From Artocarpus heterophyllus (Eukaryota > Streptophyta > Magnoliopsida > Rosales > Moraceae): 64,000 nucleotides of DNA. The notes beneath the pieces were generated by a model. It saw only the letters and a list, made by a program, of their open reading frames with translations, did not search any database and was not told the DNA's origin. Below are positions 60,144 through 64,000 of the stretch, one piece after another. The stretch is taken from contig CM046351.1 of the NCBI GenBank assembly GCA_025403435.1, positions 24,455,730 to 24,519,729 of the forward strand, given 5' to 3'. The first letter of the stretch is position 1, and every line of letters starts with the position of its first letter. A program made the translations under genes and the position numbers.

Positions 60144-60469
60144 GCGGCCGTTAGGCCGCTCGTCACTCACCTAGGGGTCGAAAGACCCCTAGGGTTAATC
60201 TGGAAAGGTCTGGGGCCGAAGCCCAGACTTGAGTTACATGTGCCCGATTGGGCCCGTAATCTGATAAAACCCAGGGATTCAAACCCCTGGGTTACCGATA
60301 AAAAAAAAAGAAGGAATGATACACGGGCCGGCCCGTGATTGGTTTTTTCTACACGGGCTGGGCCCGTGACCGGTAAGTCCCCAGGGGTTCAACCCCTGGG
60401 TGACCCAAAAAAAAAAAAAAGGGGCTGGTTTAGGATCCGGGTAGGGTTCTCCCGACCCGGTCCAGCCCC
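60144..60469 (+). other. Array of GC-rich stem-loops
   Basis: By eye: 60144-60159 (6 bp, loop GTTA); 60170-60193 (10 bp, GAAA tetraloop); 60208-60228 (7 bp); 60268-60293 (9 bp); 60322-60337 (16-bp perfect palindrome); 60352-60368 (7 bp, loop TGG); 60380-60400 (8 bp, loop TTCAA); 60421-60469 (CCAGCCCC closing stem with inner CCGGGT/ACCCGG). A-runs separate several of them. Confidence 0.85.
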
Positions 60470-60689
60470 GACCCAGTCAATGTTGACCTTGACCAAGACC
60501 AAAATTTTTTTTTATTATTTTTATTATTTTTAATTTTGGTCAATTTTGGTACAATTTTAAATTCAAATATTGGTATTTTATATATATTTTGAGATGAATT
60601 AATTGAAGCAACATGTCACCAAAGTGGCCTCTCTTGTAGAAATTAATTTGTTTTGAATTATAAAAGGTTGTGTTTATGTAACTTATGTG

Positions 60690-60920
60690 AATATTGACCG
60701 GCCCAAAGGAAGGCAATATTTGACAGAATTGCATGTACACCTGTGGTGATAAATACGTGATGATTATTCGGTTTTACATGTAAACAATAAATCGGCCCAA
60801 AGGAAGATTTATTGTTTGACATGTTCTTATTGTCAGTGTTTGATTACTACACCAAGATATCACTTACAAGTTAATATTTCTGTCCAAAGACTAAATATTA
60901 ATGGAGTGCCCGATATCTTG
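60690..60920 (+). other. Hairpins presenting a CCAAAG-containing loop
   Basis: 60690-60720: 7-bp stem AATATTG/CAATATT around ACCGGCCCAAAGGAAGG. 60782-60817: 11-bp stem AAACAATAAAT/ATTTATTGTTT around CGGCCCAAAGGAAG. 60871-60901: 9-bp stem TTAATATTT/AAATATTAA around CTGTCCAAAGACT, itself enclosed by CAAGATATC (60853-60861) and GATATCTTG (60912-60920). Confidence 0.85.
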
Positions 60921-60940
60921 AGATGGGTTTACCTTTATTT

Positions 60941-62951
60941 TGTTGGAAACAAAGTGCGCAGCGGAATTTTTAGAATTTTTCATCAGAGTATTTTCCAAAA
61001 CACAAGTTTGACATGTTATATGTATAAATTAAACAGATCTTACTAACCTCAGTATGCCGAAGAACCTCCGCGACCTGTGTAGAGAAGTAACGTTCCAGAA
61101 GAGCCTCAACCAACTGGTCTTCTTTGCTATTCTCTATCCACAACCGGAGTGAGTGTGGGCTCACACGTACAGCTCTTCCACCGGTGACTCTCCTTCCAAC
61201 CAATAGAGAGAACCCAAAGCTAGTGTTCGTGATTTGTGAACAAAAGCTCTCAGGGAGTTTTCAGATGCTCACTAGAAGAGTATCACTCTTAATCCCTCAA
61301 ATTGATCTGAGTAAATCATTAGACTCACTCCCTTTTTATATCTATTGGTCCTTGGGGTCAGTCCATATCAGATTAGGTCTCAAAAATCGAAACAGAATCA
61401 AGTTCGGATCAATATCTGATAAGATACGCGTGAAAAACGCGTAATCTTAGCTGTCGCGGTCGGCATGCCGAACTGTGAGATAGGCAGGCCGAACACGTCA
61501 TCCGGCATGCCGAACTGCCGAGAAAAAATCTCCGCGAATCTTTTATTTTCCACCCGAGATTCTAAAGGATAAAGTCTCAGTTTTGATTCAAATAGCCCAA
61601 TAGAAAAGATATCTGATCAAAACAAACTTTATCAAGATAATCTCTAAGAAAATAAATCAATTCACAATAATTCTACAAGTTTATCTTGTTCTAATTGTCC
61701 AAAATTAAAACAACCGATAAACAGACAAGAATTATCCGAACGCCATAATTCAACAAGTTCATCTTGAACTAATTTCTTACATAATTAATTCAACCGATAA
61801 ACAGACATGAATTATTTGATTCTTATAAATTTTAAACCAATCTGATAAATCCGACATAAGTCACCAATTATTGGAAAAGCACGCCGTGTCGTTACAGGAT
61901 TTTGTGAGCTAGCAAAGGGGACCAAAATGGACCTATAAAGTTCAAGCTCATGATAATTATGAAACCCAATATCCCAGATATACATTTCACAATTATCAAC
62001 TCCAACGCTACTCCACTAAAAGCTTGGAGCTGCACTCTCGAACTTTATAGAATTACGAAGCTCGTGTAGCTAAGTCTCCATGACATATCATAGTGTATCG
62101 CATCCCCATATGATCATCCATAATCGGCTTAAGGACAAGTTCTGTCTTACCTTCCCGATTATTTTTATCTTACGTTCCATTGTCTCACCATTAGAAAACT
62201 TACCATCCAAAGATAGTATACCATTCGGTTACACCTATGTATCCAAATGGTTGAGCGCTCCAGTTTTCCAATTACAGGACAACGCATATAAGAGGATATC
62301 ATTACTCCTAAAGAGGAGCTATGGATTCCATATCTATGAATAACAAGTCTACGCTACCAAGAGTCATGCCTCCAACGTACCGGCATGCATGCCACTATAG
62401 AGATGTGGGAGTCACCCATTGGTACATCAAAAGACACAAATCGAGACAACGGGCCCATTATTCATCTCAGGATTAAGATACAATACAAATGATTGTCTAA
62501 AGTGAATCGATTTGTCAAGACAGAATTATTAATCCAAATCAATTCACTTTATGTCCCGATCCAACACATCGTCACCTATGACAACGCGCCAATGTTTCTA
62601 TTCATGGAGTCCAACTCCGATGGCCAAGACAAACCATCTCCCAAAAGGGATATAGACAACATAACAATCTTTACATGAATAAAGCGCCCAACTTTATTCC
62701 CTCGATTGCGGATCATATATTTTAGACCATCACCTTAAGAGTCGTGTCTACCGCATAATCATCCCATCATATGCCCAACTCTTAAGGTTTAGACTGATAG
62801 TCTCAGACTACTGTTTGCTTATCATACATTCAACAAATATGAACGTAAAGAGGACAATATTTGGTATATATAAATGAATAAATTCTTTATTGATAAAAAT
62901 GTCTCCAAAAACGTATTACATTTTTACTCCTTAGAGCATACATGTCTAACA
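60941..62951 (-). repeat. Copia 3' LTR, 2.0 kb
   Basis: On the minus strand it starts TGTTAGACATG and ends CACTTTGTTTCCAACA. TATA box TATAAAAAGG at 61331-61340. About 120-180 bp upstream of that box are copies of the CGGCATGCCGAA palindrome (61460-61520). Short ORFs inside (61124-61444, 62080-62343) are not considered genes. Confidence 0.85.
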
Positions 62952-62963
62952 ATCTCCCACTTG
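62952..62963 (-). promoter_or_regulatory. Copia polypurine tract
   Basis: AAGTGGGAGATTG on the minus strand directly before the LTR start, the common copia plus-strand primer, a few bases after the pol stop codon. Confidence 0.85.
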
Positions 62964-62965
62964 CA

Positions 62966-64000
62966 CTAAGTGAGTAAATACTGCAAATTTCGCATCCCCA
63001 TAGCTTCCACATGCCTTTCGAAGACTCTCCCAGAAAGTGTCTTCGTAAATGGATCAGCTAAATTGTCCTCTGACGCGATCTTGCACACCGTGACATGCCC
63101 GCTCTCAACGAAGTCCTTTATCACATGATACTTCCGATCAATATGCTTACTCTTCTTGTGAAATCTTGGTTCCTTAGCATTAGCTACCGCCGCACTGTTA
63201 TCACAGTACAGTGATACCGCTTTATCCATACCAGGAACTACCTCAAGATCCCCAAGGAACTTGCGGAGCCACACTGCTTCTTTCGAAGCATCACTAGCCG
63301 CCACATACTCGGCCTCCATCGTTGAATCCGAAGTGCAATCTTGCTTTGCACTTCTCCAACTGATGGCACCGCCACCCAGAGTAAACACAAACCCTGAAGT
63401 CGATTTCCTAGAATCCAGGCAGGATTGAAAGTCCGAATCAGTGTATCCTAGAGGAGTTAAATCCTCACCCGAATACACAAGCATATACCCACGAGTCCTT
63501 CTCAGGTACTTGAAAATATGCTTTACCGCAACCCAATGGTTCGGTCCTGGATCCGCCTGAAATTGACTCACAATCCCGACCGCATAGCTAATATCCGGTC
63601 GAGTGCAAAGCATGGCATACATGAGACTACCCACTGCTGAAGCATAAGGCACCTTCTTCATGTATTCTCTTTCTTCCTCAAACTTTGGAGAGCCTTTCTT
63701 AGAAAGAATAATTTCAGGCCTAGATGGCTGCCCACCTTTCTTGGAATCCTGCATTGCAAACCTCTTGAGAATTTTATCTATGTATCCAGCCTGAGACAAA
63801 GCTATCATTTTGTTCTTCCTATCCCGAAAGATCTGGATACCGAGAACAAAATTAGCCTTACCCAAGTCCTTCATGTCAAACTGCTTGGTCAACCATAATT
63901 TGACTAATGACAACGCCCCAATGTCATTGCCAATTAGCAGAATGTCGTCTACATAGAGTAGTAGAAAAACCACCTTCCCATCCTTAATGTGTTTGTAAAC
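62966..64000 (-). CDS. Copia pol C-terminus: reverse transcriptase end and RNase H (partial at window edge)
   Basis: At least 344 codons, open to the right edge with no stop; the true start is outside. The reverse transcriptase active-site YVDD lies near the visible N-terminus (FLLLYVDDILLIG), followed by the copia connection region (DLGKANFVLGIQI, PYASAVGSLMYAM, RPDISYAVG). RNase H follows with its acidic residues in YTDSDF, EAEYVA and CDNSAAV, and the conserved RHKKSKHIDRKYH-like segment (here FHKKSKHIDRKYHVI), then NLADPFTK. It makes and degrades RNA-DNA hybrids during retrotransposition in the cytoplasmic particle. The frame is intact in the visible part, so the copy may be young. Confidence 0.93.
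   Translation of the reverse strand, partial: VYKHIKDGKVVFLLLYVDDILLIGNDIGALSLVKLWLTKQFDMKDLGKANFVLGIQIFRDRKNKMIALSQAGYIDKILKRFAMQDSKKGGQPSRPEIILSKKGSPKFEEEREYMKKVPYASAVGSLMYAMLCTRPDISYAVGIVSQFQADPGPNHWVAVKHIFKYLRRTRGYMLVYSGEDLTPLGYTDSDFQSCLDSRKSTSGFVFTLGGGAISWRSAKQDCTSDSTMEAEYVAASDASKEAVWLRKFLGDLEVVPGMDKAVSLYCDNSAAVANAKEPRFHKKSKHIDRKYHVIKDFVESGHVTVCKIASEDNLADPFTKTLSGRVFERHVEAMGMRNLQYLLT

Larger units (their letters stand above)
59503..60940 (+). other. Structured leader of the plus-strand copia element
   Basis: About 1.4 kb between the primer site and the point where another element is inserted. No gag domain is reached. The central 59930-60480 is strongly GC-rich in an AT-rich neighbourhood and contains a row of stem-loops; 60605-60920 contains hairpins with a shared loop. 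Two overlapping ORFs (59831-60154 and 59859-60338) are products of this composition and have no family resemblance. Confidence 0.65.
60941..64000 (-). mobile_element. Ty1/copia retrotransposon, 3' portion (minus strand)
   Basis: Comprises the 3' LTR 60941-62951, polypurine tract 62952-62963 and the pol C-terminus, running off the right edge. It is inserted into the leader of the plus-strand copia element; the left candidate target duplication is TATTT at 60936-60940, and its partner is outside the window. Confidence 0.88.

Noticed and set aside
59831..60338. ORFs of 107 and 159 codons in the copia leader
   Set aside because: They follow from GC-rich hairpin sequence and A-runs; no gag or other family features.
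61124..61444. 106-codon plus-strand ORF
   Set aside because: Lies in the copia LTR over its promoter and R/U5 region, antisense to the element, without a domain.
1..64000. CRISPR arrays, operons, tRNA or rRNA genes
   Set aside because: No regular repeat-spacer array, no prokaryotic gene organisation, and no complete tRNA or rRNA gene was seen. The only tRNA-like boxes belong to the SINE candidate.

Overview
The window is nuclear DNA of a flowering plant, most likely a eudicot. It is AT-rich, carries intron-containing plant genes (a UBA2C-type RNA-binding protein, an mTERF-family organelle factor, a small AT-hook protein), and otherwise consists mostly of transposable elements. I cannot name the species. 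All coordinates and motif counts were read by eye; no database search was possible.

Layout. 1-6280: AT-rich, LTR-like DNA with terminus-like boundaries at 680, 3675 and 6280 and two arrays of a GC-rich palindrome (CGGCAGGCCGAA type). 6281-12391: intergenic DNA with small MITEs. 12392-12728: a minus-strand copia LTR, followed at 12799-21925 by LTR retrotransposon A (minus strand, 5-bp target duplication GCTAT). 21926-29442: a Ty3/gypsy integrase relic, foldback elements and MITEs. 29443-30750: a deleted hAT transposon. 31488-32029: a Tourist-like MITE, the inverted partner of one at 9143-9694. About 33440-33634: a tRNA-derived SINE. 35165-35563: the AT-hook protein gene. 40678-42159 and 51408-51691: two halves of one mTERF gene on the minus strand, split by LTR retrotransposon B (42160-51407, duplication AGATT). 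51967-52665: a foldback element with a 5'-truncated LINE inside it. 54621-57633: UBA2C in six coding exons. 59020-60940: the LTR, primer site and leader of a plus-strand copia element, interrupted at 60941 by a minus-strand copia element whose 3' LTR and pol C-terminus run off the right edge.

Main discovery. Elements A and B belong to one family of non-autonomous Ty3/gypsy-type retrotransposons. They have 2.36-2.49 kb LTRs, an initiator-Met-tRNA primer site, and the chromovirus-like inverted repeat plus G-rich polypurine tract. They encode no protease, reverse transcriptase or integrase. Each instead carries two ORFs: an unrecognised basic protein with a CX2CX4CX3C cluster, and an intronless LONELY GUY (LOG) protein, the cytokinin-activating phosphoribohydrolase family. 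Both ORFs are open in B, which is young (about nine LTR-LTR substitutions seen by eye). Each has one nonsense mutation in the older A. The two elements share LTR ends and interior but have completely different LTR middles. B landed in frame inside the first coding part of the mTERF gene.

A second notable region is the copia leader at 60144-60920. It holds a row of strong GC-rich stem-loops followed by hairpins that present a CCAAAG-containing loop on different but self-complementary stems.
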